A program made the translations under genes and the position numbers. Shown piece by piece: positions 24,344-36,600 of a stretch of DNA of 64,000 nucleotides. The notes beneath the pieces are model-generated. The model made no database searches. It was not told the origin of the DNA and saw nothing but the letters and a program-made list of their open reading frames with translations. Every line of letters begins with the position of its first letter. The stretch's first letter is position 1. This stretch comes from Lutraria lutraria (lineage: Eukaryota > Mollusca > Bivalvia > Venerida > Mactridae): NCBI GenBank assembly GCA_964023205.1, contig OZ026840.1, forward strand, positions 15,294,454-15,358,453, read 5' to 3'.

Positions 24344-25094
24344 AGAATGAAAATGAATGGTATTTACATTGCGGGTCTTGTTTAAATATACTGTTGACAA
24401 GATTATTTCTAAAATTGAAATGTTTTACTTTTGTCAATTTAGAATGGGATACTTTTTATCAGTTACCTGTTTCTGCAAGCGATGTAAAGAATTGAGTAAG
24501 GGGTGAATCGGTGATCTATATATAGAGGGTTCAGAAATCGGTTCCGTAATGACAGTGAAACTTTCTAATCAGCCCCTCCTCACTTTCGAAAATCACAGGA
24601 AATGGGTAACGCATGCGTCGGTATTTTACACCGGGCACAATTTAATGAACCAAGAGAAATGTTCAGAATTGAAGTGGAATATAAATTTATACTCGGTTCT
24701 CGTGTACTTTCTCGCCCCTCTCTATGCGACCGTCTGGTGTGACCAAATTAAGCTGTCGCATGGACCGTTAAACAAATGATAAACATGGAGAACTTAATTA
24801 GCACACACCACAACATTCAATGCAATGTAAATATATACATGTATCCATTCGGCTTGACAGGCTATTACACTGAAAAAAAAGTACATTTGTATAATAATTG
24901 CTTATAATTGCAGGCTTCCCGTTTTAAGTGCTTGTCTTCCTGGATCACATGATATTATGTATTATCTTAAAGATAAACTATCACTATTTGTATTAAGATT
25001 GTAAACACATCTTTTGAATGATTAAATGCTTTAAAGATACCAGTAAGTTCGGCTGAAAATATACACAGGCAAAATATACAGAATACATTAAAAT

Positions 25095-25260
25095 CAAAGT
25101 ACTGTAAGTACTCAAGGAAACTGAACTTATATAGACTTACATTGCAGTAACCATGGAACGAGAACTCATTTAACAATTGCATACATGGCAGATGTCAAAA
25201 ACATATACATTTAGTACATGTGCCCAGATCAAAACTTATGCGCACCAGGCGAATGGCGGC
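25095..25260 (-). repeat. Dispersed repeat R
   Basis: Reverse-oriented relative of 53440-53620: aaagtactgtaagtac ... accatggaacgagaactcatt ... cttatgcgcaccaggcgaatgg. It lies just downstream of the LINE's 3' end; another copy in the same orientation lies beyond its 5' end at 28022. Confidence 0.5.
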
Positions 25261-25394
25261 TTTTGAAAGCTAAACTATCGTTCATGAAGTTTCAAAAACA
25301 CTACTTCAATCAATGATTTTCCCCTGTGATTTCCTAGACACACGATACTTGCCTCGGAAGCTGAGATAGGGACATGTAGAACTAAAAATAGATT

Positions 25395-27890
25395 TCTTTA
25401 TAGAACAGAACAGAAACTTTATTAAGACTTGAGCATGACAGCTCATCGTCATAACATATACATATATATACATACAATTATGCAAACATGCTTTTACAAT
25501 AAATGTAAGAACTTAATAAATAGTAATTCAGTACAAGTATAATGGGAAAAATGTGAGATCGTATTTATCAAATTAAAACTAAGTAGAGTCAGTTATAAAT
25601 ATACAGTAAAGTAAAGTGAGAATGTTGTTATCATAATATTATAAGTGAATCATACATACATCTTAAGTACATCATATATTTTGTTCATTTCTTAATTTAA
25701 AAGATTTAATGCAAAAAATACATAATTTATTAAGGATATTTTTATTTGTTTCATTTAATAATAATAACAATTTGTGCATATTCGGTTTAGTTCGATAGAA
25801 TCTGGGAATAAAACTATTTCTAAGTTGACTGTATAAAGGGCAAATAAAAACAAAATGAAAAATATCTTCTACATCTAATAAAGTGCAATAATTACACAGT
25901 CTTTCATTCCTAGGAATATTCAAATGTCGACCAGTTTCACTTAATAATTGATGAGAAGAGAGTCTTATTTTTGACATTACGTTTCTATATTTCTTATTTT
26001 GCAGTATTCTAAGATATTGTGCTCTTTGGAATGACAAGTTGAGTTCCTTGTAAATCATCATTTGCGGTGACACATTCGCGCTTATACGCCACTTATTTAC
26101 ATATAGATCTTTTATTCGTAATTTAAATATATTGACGAATTCTTTAATATTTATTGATTCCGGGTAATACCACACTTCTGAAAATCCAGTTTGATTAAGT
26201 AGCTCACGGACTTTATATACCCATGTGGTGTCCAGTGAATCGTTTCCTAAATTTTCAATTTGATTTCTAATAACAGTGTTGATTACACAATTTGAACTTT
26301 TATCTTGGAATATCTTTAAAAAATATTTGATAATGCGTATTTGTCTACATATAATCATCGGATATCTACCAACTTCCGCGTAAATAGCGAGTGAATTTGT
26401 CGTTGGTTTTACGTTAAGGACCCATTTAATGAACTTCCGGTGTACCCTCTCAATATTTTCGGCTTGGTAAAATCCCCAAATTTCGCATGAATAATTTAAA
26501 ATTGAAGCGACGTAAGAATCAAATAGATTAAACATAATGTCAACTGGTACGTCCAGTTTATTGGTAATACCAAACAGTCCGTGCATTGCGCGTAAAGCTT
26601 TGGCTGACAAAGTCTGTGTTGCCTGTAAAAATGATCCACCATTTGACAGAACGATGCCAAGGTAGTTGAAGCTTTTTACAATATCTATATCTTTATTGTT
26701 GTACGTCCATCGATAATTCATTTTAATTCGGCCCCCTTTTTGAAATATTAAAATTTTAGTTTTATCAATGTTTACGGTCAAATTCCATTTACAGCAATAT
26801 TCATATAAACTGTCTAAAGATAACTGTAACCCCGCTTCTGTTTCTGAGAATATAATAGCATCATCTGCGAATAATAAAAGGTAGATTGATAGTTGTTCTA
26901 TGTTAATACCAGCATATATATTTTCATGGAGGTGATTTTCAATATCATTTATAAATAGTGAAAACAATAACGGTGACGTTATTTCACCTTGAAATAAACC
27001 TAGGTCCGATTTAAAAAAATCTGAAACTGAATTCAAATGTTTAACACATAACTTTACATCTTCATACATAGAGCGAATGACAGAGAATAATTTACCATCT
27101 ACTCCTAATTTTAAAAGTTTATACCATAAGTTCATTCTATTAGTTGTGTCATAAGCTTTTTGATAATCAACGAAGCAACAGAACTATTTTTTCCTGTTAG
27201 AAAATTGTCTTTCTATAAGTGAATTTAAAATGAAAATCGCATCGACTGTGCTATAATTTTTTTTAAAACCGAATTGTGCGTCGGTTAGTACATCATTTTC
27301 TGTCGCCCACTGTTGAAGCCTATCGTTAATAATGCTTGTAAATACCTTCGCAAAACAGCTTACCAGAGTTATGCCTCTGTAATTATTCGGGTTTGTTGGA
27401 TCGCCTTTCTTAAAAATTGGTATAATCACCCCTGAGGACCAGCTTTTCGGAAATACTTTTGAATTAAGGATATAATTAAATAGAAGCTCTAATGCATGTC
27501 CAGTAATGTTAACTGTTTCTTTGAAATACTCATAGATTATGTTATCTAACGCTGATGACTTATTTATACCAAGCTTTTTTATTGCTTTTATTATTTCGTT
27601 TACCGTTATAGGTCAATCTAATTCCGGGTATGTTACGTTTTGCTGATTATTGTCGAAATTATTCACATGTTCATTTGCCTCTATGTTACCTATTACGTCA
27701 TCATTCCCCGTCAATAATCTAAAATGTTCATAAAATTCATTGTTTGAAATCGTCTCGCCCGAGGGGTTAGATGATCTTTTCTTAAATATTCCCCAGAATT
27801 CTTTCGGCGATTTGTGACGCATATTATTCATAATAAACACTTCGAAGTTTGCAAAAATGAATTTTGTTCGTTTTAATACTTCTTCTCAGG
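25395..27890 (-). mobile_element. 5'-truncated LINE (jockey/CR1/L2-type)
   Basis: It covers the reverse transcriptase and C-terminal part of an ORF2-like protein plus a short 3' region with AATAAA-like 'cttaataaagtttctg' on the minus strand near 25420. There is no endonuclease domain, so the copy is truncated at the 5' end, typical of target-primed insertion. No clear poly(A) or target duplication is visible. Confidence 0.75.
25672..27840 (-). pseudogene. LINE reverse transcriptase ORF with two nonsense codons
   Basis: One continuous frame of 722 codons is interrupted only by TGA at 27615-27613 and TAG at 27186-27184; no frameshift is needed. RT blocks occur in order: IPIFKKGDP and NNYRGITL (around 27420-27370), FVDYQKAYD (domain A, just after the TAG), LFQGEITSPLLFSLFINDI (domain B), LLFADDAI (domain C at about 26880-26850), then NIDKTKILIFQKGG. 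A C-terminal C-N-Y-C...HF...C motif follows, typical of this LINE group. FADD rather than YADD is common in these clades. The copy cannot make a full protein, but only two substitutions separate it from an open frame, so it is fairly young or was recently active. Confidence 0.8.
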
Positions 27891-28021
27891 AATGAAGTTA
27901 ACGACAATAATAATTATTTACATGTTTGAATATCATGAAATAATATGAAAGGTTTCTCTAGCTTTAAAAATCAAGATAATCAAAGCACTTGACGCACTCA
28001 TGGAAGCTAAACTAAATTAAA

Positions 28022-28150
28022 AACGCACTGCATCATGGAACGGGAACCAGTTTAACATTTGTATGTCATGTGTAGAAAACGCAGTACTTTGGTCCGCATC
28101 GAAATTCATGCGCATCAAGCGAGTGACGACTAAAGAAATTTGAACTACCT
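28022..28150 (-). repeat. Dispersed repeat R
   Basis: actgcatcatggaacgggaaccagttt ... cagtactttggtccgcatcgaaattcatgcgcatcaagcgagtgacg; same orientation as the copy at 25095. Confidence 0.5.
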
Positions 28151-29559
28151 TTCAGCTTCCAAAACCCGATCTATACTAAATATTAAACTGCCACCTTAAC
28201 AATAATCTTTAAAAGTAACGTTAGATACAAGAATTTATTCTACATTTTTTTAAAACTTGAGTTGTTGCCCTTTTTGAAAATAGAGAAAAAAATCTTCATT
28301 GAAACGAATGTTCTTTTGAAAATGGGTTACTCTCATAGACTTCAATGCAGATTTAAAGAGAATAGAACTTAAGGGAATGTTGTTTTAAAGCGCATGGTAA
28401 ATCATTTTCTATCATGGGAACCTATAAAAATCATAAGCATTTACGAAGTCTGGCCACCTAGTTTTTGTTAATAATTTTAGGAGTTTGGGGATCCGAAAAG
28501 AATTGAAACAAACAACAGAACCATCAAAGGACAACATTTTCTTTCATTTATGAACACAACTAACAAAGATGAGTATTGTTAAATCAAGATGAAAGTCTTC
28601 AGTAGATTTATATTGTTTAAACAGTCGAGCGAACAACTAGCAAACTAAAAAAACATGGACTTGATTATGCTATTGTTAAATTGCGGTACTTAGCCAGAGT
28701 TGATATGAAAAGGTCCGGAAAGATGATACTATACTTGGTCCAAAGTTCGATAGATCAATTTAAACAATAAGCAGTGGGCACGCCGAACCGGATTGATTTC
28801 TCCAAAGAAAACATTTTCTATGGATTCAGCCCCTAATTATGTTATATTTACTATCCTAATCCGGTTCGCGTTAAATCTACGACCATTACGAAAAACTTTC
28901 ACAACGGGTCCATAGGGTATACAAAAATAAGATGAGCCCCTTAACTAAAAATCTCTATCCAACTTATTGGTTTGTAGAAAAACCGGTGGGTTAAGTTTGA
29001 ACAAAAATGAAACTACTCTAAATCTCGCAAAGTCACGCGACAGATTGACAAAATCTCGCAAAGTCACGTTTGCTTATTGCTCATTTCCTATTGAACACAT
29101 ATTAAAGTAAATTATATCTTCCAATAGAGCAAGACATTTCCTACAAAATGATACCAAGTTAATAAAAATCGGAGCACAAAAAAAAAGTTTTATGCAAAAT
29201 ACAAAGGCCCCTGCATGAACCTTAATTATATCGTACATTTTGTCATTTTTCTGCTATACTGGTTGGATTTAAGTAATAATTTCAAAGAAATTTCTTAACA
29301 AATCATATTGAAAATATTTTCTTGCATCAGAAAAATGAGTACTTAATGACATGGTTGAAAATTCATTAATGAGATTTGCACAAATTTTAAGTAGTTTGCA
29401 AAATTCAAAGATCTGCTGCGTGCAAAAATATCATTTTCTACAGGCGCTTACAGGAGTTTCTTATCTATGTATTGAAATCCTTGCAAGATACATGTATGAT
29501 ATTAGTTTTTAGCATGAAGATTGATCTCCAGTTATATGACCTAAAACTAGGGTCTGTTT

Positions 29560-29628
29560 AAACTGGTTCCCGTTGACTTGTGTGTACAAAGCCTTTGGTA
29601 CACTGCATCATGGAACGGGAACCAGTTT
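29560..29628. mobile_element. 69-bp TIR element, second copy
   Basis: Two mismatches from 8138-8206. Flanked on both sides by agggtctgtt, a 10-bp target-site duplication. Confidence 0.75.
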
Positions 29629-29699
29629 AGGGTCTGTTATTCTAAACCAGTTTAAAGATTCTTATACTCGGACCGGTTGTCAAATGTTCATCTATTTTT

Positions 29700-29885
29700 G
29701 GAAAGTGAACGATAGTTCATCTTGCCCACAGCCGTCACTCGCCGGCGCGCATCAATTTTGATGCGGTTCAAAGTATTACGTTTATCTACATCCGCCATGC
29801 AATTGTCAAACTGGTTTCCGTTCCGTGTTGCAGTGCAAGTCTACGTAAGTTAATTTTCCACGAGTACTTTCAGTACTTTGATTTA
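29700..29885 (+). repeat. Dispersed repeat R
   Basis: gcgcgcatcaattttgatgcgg ... catccgccatgcaattgtcaaactgg ... ctttcagtactttgattta; matches 53440-53620. Confidence 0.55.
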
Positions 29886-30116
29886 TTTATAATGAAACCA
29901 CCTCGATGTTAAGGCATTTCGTTGGGCTCAAAAAGAGTATCGTTCATATCGGGGTTTCACTAAAGAGTTGGTAGTTTTTTTGCCATCTCCTCATAGATGA
30001 AAAGTATATAATACAATAAATCATGTCATCAAATCGTACTTAGTTACACTGTATTATATCCATTTAAAGACATGTGCTATATAGTTTCCAGTCAAAGTTT
30101 TTTCACGAAAATGAAA

Positions 30117-30290
30117 ACTCTTTCATGAATTTCCCAAAAAAATCATATTCAAGGGCAGATAACTCAAAAACGAGTTCGTCAACCCTCAATTTTCTTTCGC
30201 TTAAACTGTTCCCGTTATCATATGCTATGAGTTTAAAAATTAATTCATGAAAGAGTTTTCATTTTCCCTATATATGTCTATGTGAAAAAA
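30117..30290. mobile_element. MITE family C, degenerate copy
   Basis: Shares 'gggcagataactcaaaaacgagttcg' and 'gttatcatatgctatgag' with 18401-18639. The termini here are different inverted repeats: gaaaatgaaaactctttcatgaattt / aattcatgaaagagttttcattttc. Confidence 0.55.
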
Positions 30291-31579
30291 ATTGGAACTG
30301 TAACAATCGTCTTCAAAACAAAACTAAACCTCCACACAGTATACAACAAAAAAACAAGAAACATGTATAAGTATTGTTGGGTACAAAATTATTGAGTATT
30401 TAATACGGTCAAGGCTTTTGCTTTATTGTTTCAATTAATAACAATTGTTTGCTTAAAATAAACAATTCACAATACAGTTAAGAGTTAAGAAGCCGGGGTC
30501 AGGATTAGATATTACGGGAGAATAGGTACTTTATAAACATATTTGTAATTTCCAAGAAAAACGATGACTGCATAGAAAATACAATAGTTATAGTAATTAA
30601 AACACTTATGTACTCAATTGTATCGACAGAGTGATAATACTTACACCACTTAGCACACTGGACTGTTGATATCCTCAGAGATCATTTCACTTTATTTTTT
30701 TTCTTTGTTTGCAAACCTTATATAAGTGTACATTACGTCCGTCGTCACCAGTTGGATTATATTTCACTGTAGTCAAAGCGACGGTTGGTACGCTGTGGTC
30801 TTTTTTTCCGTAAAATGTTACCAGACCTGAGTTCTATGTCGTGTTGTTAACTTCGCATTTAATATAAAGATGGTATATTGAATGTATGTTACTAGAACGA
30901 TTAGAAAACACACAGTCGGGTATTGTACAGGATTATTAAAGAAGCTGTAAGTTTATTTCTTTATCTAACATGTCTTTATTTGTTTATTGATATTCTGGAG
31001 CTTCATGGTTACGTGTTGATTAATATTTATGTAGCCTATGTATACGAACGTATATTGTGCAAGTGTACGTATCCGTTGTATACATGCATGTGATTGTACG
31101 CATAATTTATGTTAGAATGCAGTTTTTAACATTTTGTTCATGATATCTATGTGCGTAAATATAATTTTCGATCATCCATGACATGTCGTTCATTTTTGCT
31201 CAGCCATCTATTTAATTTAACAGACTTTGGATAAAGCTACTTTCGGTTTGAACATTCAAATTCTACATGAACTTACCAGACGCCACATTCAAAGTTAATT
31301 TAATTTCTGTTGTTTTGAACATTGTTAAACAACTGCAAATCTAAACCGGTGTTAAGAGCTGTAATTACCTGATTACGCGCACCTGCTTTGAGAACGCATC
31401 GTGCAATAGAACACTATGATCATCAACATTACAAATATGTTTGTGGTGAACACATCGTACAATTGATTGCTTGATAAAATTTAACTGACGATTACTTCAG
31501 GACTAAATATGCAAATAAATATATTCTATTCTATTACGTATATCGCTTCTCGATCATAAGAGAAAGATAGCATCGACCA

Positions 31580-31856
31580 CGAGGTTTAGACGCTAGGAGC
31601 CGATTCATTGACATAAGTATGAATAGTTGGTTTAATTAACTGTAACCCAGAGATTCGGGGTTGAGTCTTGGTCCAGGCAGGTTATACCGTTCCACGAAAA
31701 TTTTACATCAGTGTCGATATTCGTCCACATGTAGAGACGTTACCACAGTTCCTTGTAGAAGGGTAAATTAGTACTGGTTAGAATACAGGCCAGGAAAATA
31801 TGCGGTGACACGACCGCCCTATATAACTGAAAAATTGTCGAAAAACAGCGTTAGAT
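31580..31856 (+). mobile_element. SINE family 2, degenerate head
   Basis: B-box-like 'agattcggggttgagtc', the shared body 'gtaaattagtactggttagaatacag' and tail 'taactgaaaaattgtcgaaaaacagcg', as in 6022-6306. Confidence 0.5.
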
Positions 31857-31921
31857 AATAGATAAACATCTTGCTACCCATTGCTTGTAAATACAAATAG
31901 CTTTATATTCTATTAATTGAT

Positions 31922-31940
31922 GGGGGGGGGGGGGGGGGGG
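31922..31940 (+). repeat. Homopolymer G run (19 G)
   Basis: Uninterrupted G tract; a similar 20-G tract lies at 55545-55564. Confidence 0.9.
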
Positions 31941-31989
31941 AGTAAAAGAAAAGTGTTTGAAATGTATGTTTTGTTTGTGTATTTGAGGA

Positions 31990-32150
31990 GTTTTACGCCC
32001 TTTTTCAACAGTCAGAGTCACAGGAAGTGGTCAGTTCACCTAAGAGAACCAGTGCCAGACTCCCGTCCTCAATAAGCACCTACCTACGTTCTCATATAAA
32101 GAATCATGGTCGGTAGCTGGGCTCGAACCCATGACCCTCTATCAGTGAGA
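31990..32150 (-). mobile_element. SINE family 4
   Basis: Inverse of 20925-21137: tail 'acgccctttttcaacagtcagagtcac', head region 'gggctcgaacccatgaccctctatcagtgagag' containing the B-box. Confidence 0.55.
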
Positions 32151-33139
32151 GATTTGAAATGTTTGAAATATGTTTATTATTATCTAAGCTAAAATATTTA
32201 TGAAACGGGTCCCGTATTCAAGTACACTAGTAATTCTTTTAGAAATCTGGAAATGCTTAACATCCGAAAATAAGAGAAGCAATTTAAGGCAAAAATGGCT
32301 AAAAGATTAGATTCGACATAAATTATGAATCGCTTGAATAGGAGTGGCACAAAAGAATGTGAAAGTTCGTATCACGCGGAAGTTAATGCCAGTCAATATA
32401 CTGCCAAACTTTAATAATCAGTCACCAATTTTGAATGTTTTGTGATTTGGACTATCAACAACTTTATTAGTCATCCTGTGCCGATGAACCGTCAATTTTC
32501 CTTTTATTATAATATCGTAAACTGCACATTCTAAACATTACAATGACATTTTATACTTTAATGAAAAAGTTACCAAATATAAAAATTGATTGTCCTAAAT
32601 ATCGTTATGTGAAATATTTTTAAATCTAGACGGCCGATTATAGAAGATGAGCAGTGTATAAAGTAAGACACGGTTATGGTAAATTGGAAAATATGAATGA
32701 ATAGAATTTATTTGAATAGAATTTATTTGCATAGAATTTAATTGCATACATTAATATAACGATCACTCGGGTGCAGTTAAATATGGACGTTATAAAGAAA
32801 TTCCCAGGACTTTACTATAACTGAGTTCTATCGTACTATGAAAACTTATATATAAATACTCATCTTGTTATTAAAGGTACTAGAACCTAGGTCTTTTATA
32901 TTCTTTCTAAATCTTGAAATTTAATGTTTCATTTTGGTAGTAATGTTATAAAAAGTAAAGTAAAACGTCTCTGGTGAGAATATTGGTTTTATTACTAATA
33001 CACATAAAAATAAATAACAAAAAATAAATAAAAAATATTTAGGTACTTAAGAAACGGAGCAAGTCGCGCAATGGAACATTGCTATATCGAGTCGTGAATT
33101 AAAATTTGCTATATTTTCAAACTCATATCATATGAATAA

Positions 33140-33222
33140 GCAATCGTAACTACTCGGGTGTTTCCGTAAGTGAGAAATACGCACTTTCGTTAGACAAACG
33201 CCGAGGAGTTCCGATTGATCGA
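33140..33222. mobile_element. MITE family D, internally deleted
   Basis: 'cgtaactactcgggtgtttccgtaagtgagaaatacgc' joined to 'cattagacaaacgccgaggagttccg'-like sequence; full copies at 53744-54068 and 60903-61222 are about 320 bp. Confidence 0.5.
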
Positions 33223-33682
33223 TTTATATTCATGGCTTTTTGTGATTTTTTAAAGTTCAATACAATACTGATTTCAGAACCATTATGACAATGTGTAAAA
33301 CACGTCTTTATCTATGTTTAACAAACCCATTTTTTATAGTATTAATTAATTGATATAATGCAGTTTTCGGACATAGTTGATGTTTTGTTGGTGATTTTAT
33401 TTCATTTCGAGCTTTATTTCAGAAGTTAATAAGTTAGAAAAAAGTTCACCGATCCTATATTTTATGGGATATTATCAAATTTTGAAACATGGTACATTAT
33501 TTGGCCTAACGTATTGTTATAGAAGATTTTCCAAATTGAGAGTCAGGATTGCTTAAGTCGAATTTAATAACCAAGTTTCGGAAACGATAAAATCTGTCTC
33601 TTTTTTATTGGCTGATAACATTGAGTCAAATTATCATTTTTAGGATGTTGGCATATTATGTTGCCTTGAAGGTATTGCAAGT

Positions 33683-36600
33683 ATGAAAGTCAGCAGCATC
33701 CGTCTCTTGTGGACAATTTGTGTTTGTATTGTTAATTGCCAAGGGTTCATATTTAAAGGTAAATTACTACATTTTCTCTATCAAAAAAGTACCTACTGTG
33801 TAACCTCTTCAAAGCAACACCCGAAGGGAATGGCAAAATTATGTTCTTGTTGACAAGTTGTTGCTTTTATGATCAAATCATGCATTGGGAAAAATCATGC
33901 GGTTGTTGCAGTAAGATTGTTTCTCCAGAGAGAACAGCTTTGGAGTGGTTGCATGTGTGAGAAAAATCATTTGTACCTGATATGTATATACGGTCTTGTC
34001 CGGCGCCAGAATTGGTGTCTGCCATAAACCGTATCTACGGATATTTGTCACCGCAACCTTTTTAAAAAATCTTCTTCCAATGGTGGGAGACACAAGTTCT
34101 CCTTGTCAAATTGATTGATTACGATATGTCTAAGGCTAGCTTATTTTCCATATGGAGTATTAGACAGTCACTCGCGGGGAACAAGGTTAGTGCTGGTAGA
34201 GAACCCAGGAAGAATTTAGTAGGTTGACGTACACAACTTCATTATTATGTACAGGATCTGCAATGTGTATTGACCGGATAACTGATTACAGAGACCAGCT
34301 ATATGTTACTTAATCACTTATCGGGGTGTTGTATGTTGGAGAACAGGGTCATAATAAATTACTGAGGACTTGAATTATAAGTTGGTATTTCGCTATGATT
34401 ATCCACTGTATTAAAATACAGAGGTCAGGTGAAAGTAGTTCATGCACGTATCGAAATTTTGACCGTTTAGGGGGGGCGGGGGGGGTGGGCGGCGGGCTGA
34501 CACAAGAGAACTCGACGTTTTGATATCTAAATCCCCTCCCTAGATCCTGATTGGCGTATCAAATGCCCCAGAGTTCGGGGTATACTTTATGTCGGAAATG
34601 GGCTTCTGTCTACTGTCCTATACATGCCTGCCGCGACTCCCCCCCGCCCCCCGGGCGGGCAAATATTGACAGGACTGGTGGACTACTTTACTACATGCGA
34701 TTCTTCGCCCTATTCGAGAATACCATAACCGAGTTCCACATTATTCTATTTGCAGACAAAAGAACATTGTCTGGAAGTATTGTCCCGAAAGCACCTCTTG
34801 TCTGTAACGGCGATGACGTCACATTTAGATGTCAACTTTTCGACAAACTATTGCCTGACAGTGATATCCATTTTGCTTTCAAGAATCCACCAGATGCTTT
34901 TATCATTGTGAAAGAGACTGAAGTCATTAGAGAAAATGAAACATCTGTCAATTTTACATTACGTGTTCCCCAAAAGATATTAAATTTTATGCAAGTGAAA
35001 TGTTACTATGGACAACGCGATGACGTAAACAAGGAAACGTCAAGAATTAAAGACCCCGTTTTATTTCCTATATATAGTGAGTTTTGTTTAATTTAAATAG
35101 GATATTTTCAGATAGTTTAACGCTCGTGTTGAATGTCTCTTTAATTAGAAAAAAGCAGCACTGTTTTTTTCAGTCTGTTTAATGAACTTGCAAGTATACT
35201 TGTTGTTTGTGTTCCCCCGACTTATAAGATGTAAAATAAGTTACACGTGTGTTTATCGTGATTCTTTAAAATGTCGACAACTTTGCATGATTTATTTAAA
35301 AGCCTGTGCAATGTGAGTTTGAATGCACCTGATAAATTGTTAGTGTATGTTTATCCTAACGTAAGACGATAATTAGATAGGTAAAACTCGTGTTTTAGTG
35401 ACTAGTTTGCAATGTAGGGCCAGGTACCGTTCAAAACGAACTACGGATCAGAAGTTCCGGTGACTAATTGTTCGGAATATGACATTAAGTGCTCTGTCTG
35501 GTTATCATTAGCCACCCATCTTTACATCACTGATGCTTATAAAATTGTCCGCACAGGTTCCGCATATGTGAAGTTCTGTCCAGGGTAGAATTCGAACTCA
35601 CAGGGACGAACAGTTAGTGAGTACTAGTCAGCAACCATGACCATTCCACCTGCTAAGTCACCTCCGAATAAAGGCCACCCTGTGTGTGAAGGGCATTCAT
35701 TGAAAAACTGTAATTGATCATTTAGAATAAAATTACCTCCGAATAAAGGTCACCTTGTGTGTGAAGTGCATTCATTGAAAAACGGTAATTGATCATTTAG
35801 AATAAAATTACCTCCGAATAGAGGCCACCATTAGTGATTCCTATCAGTGACGTTTGTTCATAGGTTTGATTGTATTTGAAATATCCTGTTTTCCGTTTAC
35901 TTTACAAAGCGAGACCGATGCAAGTTCAAAACTTTCACTGTATTGTTGAGAATTACGAAAAGATGATCTGTTCCTGGAAACATGGTACTGAATACAGCCT
36001 GGGCATCAAACCTAATGTTACCTTTGAGTGGTGAGTAAATGTATGGTAAAATCTGGCTTAGATAACACTTCTATATTAAGGCCATCTCATTCTTTAAACA
36101 GTTTAGTTTCTGGCTGGACATCAATATTTTGTCTTTAGTCCAACTTACTATACAGACCGTCTTATTGTTACGCGACCGTTTATGTTTAGTGTTAGTAATG
36201 GAGAATTACTGTATCAAGTAGATACAGGAAAATTGCCTCCTATCAGAAGTTATGAGATTGGGCTTATAAATACAGCAAGAATGTTATACCAGAGAAGGTT
36301 TCTTAAATTCTTCACATGCAAGCTTTCCATTGAAAGGGTTATATAACAATTTACAAAACAAGTATATAAAAACCAGCAGTGGTAATTCGTATTCTGTAAT
36401 GACTGGGATGACATCTTGGAGTATGGTTGACAATCTTCGCCTCTACATACCTGTAACAAGTAACACGTGTATATAAAAAGTCAAGCGGGAATGATGTCCT
36501 GTTTGTATTTATTATCTTTCAGGAGAAAGTCTGGAACTTCCGACTGGCACAAATGTCCAGAATTGAAAAACAACGGAACTCTATGTATTTGGCCAGGTAT

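Larger units (their letters stand above)
23133..25389. other. Region upstream of the zinc-finger gene, no gene seen
   Basis: The presumed promoter side of the minus-strand gene starting at 23132. It contains a strong inverted repeat (23822-23921), a MITE A copy and, at the far end, repeat R. No TATA-type motif stands out at the expected distance; promoter type is unknown. Confidence 0.5.
27891..33682. other. Intergenic region between the LINE and receptor 1
   Basis: I see no gene. It holds repeat R copies (28022-28150, 29700-29885), the 69-bp TIR element at 29560-29628, a MITE C body at 30117-30290, SINEs at 31580-31856 and 31990-32150, a 19-G run at 31922-31940, and a MITE D remnant at 33140-33222. 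Transcription of receptor 1 may begin here, since an acceptor-like 'ttatcatttttag' just upstream of its ATG suggests a 5' UTR exon. Confidence 0.5.

Noticed and set aside
34551..34755. In-frame extension upstream of receptor 1 exon 2
   Set aside because: It is intronic sequence open by chance; a clean acceptor TATTTGCAG at 34755 and the signal-peptide exon at 33683 explain the start.
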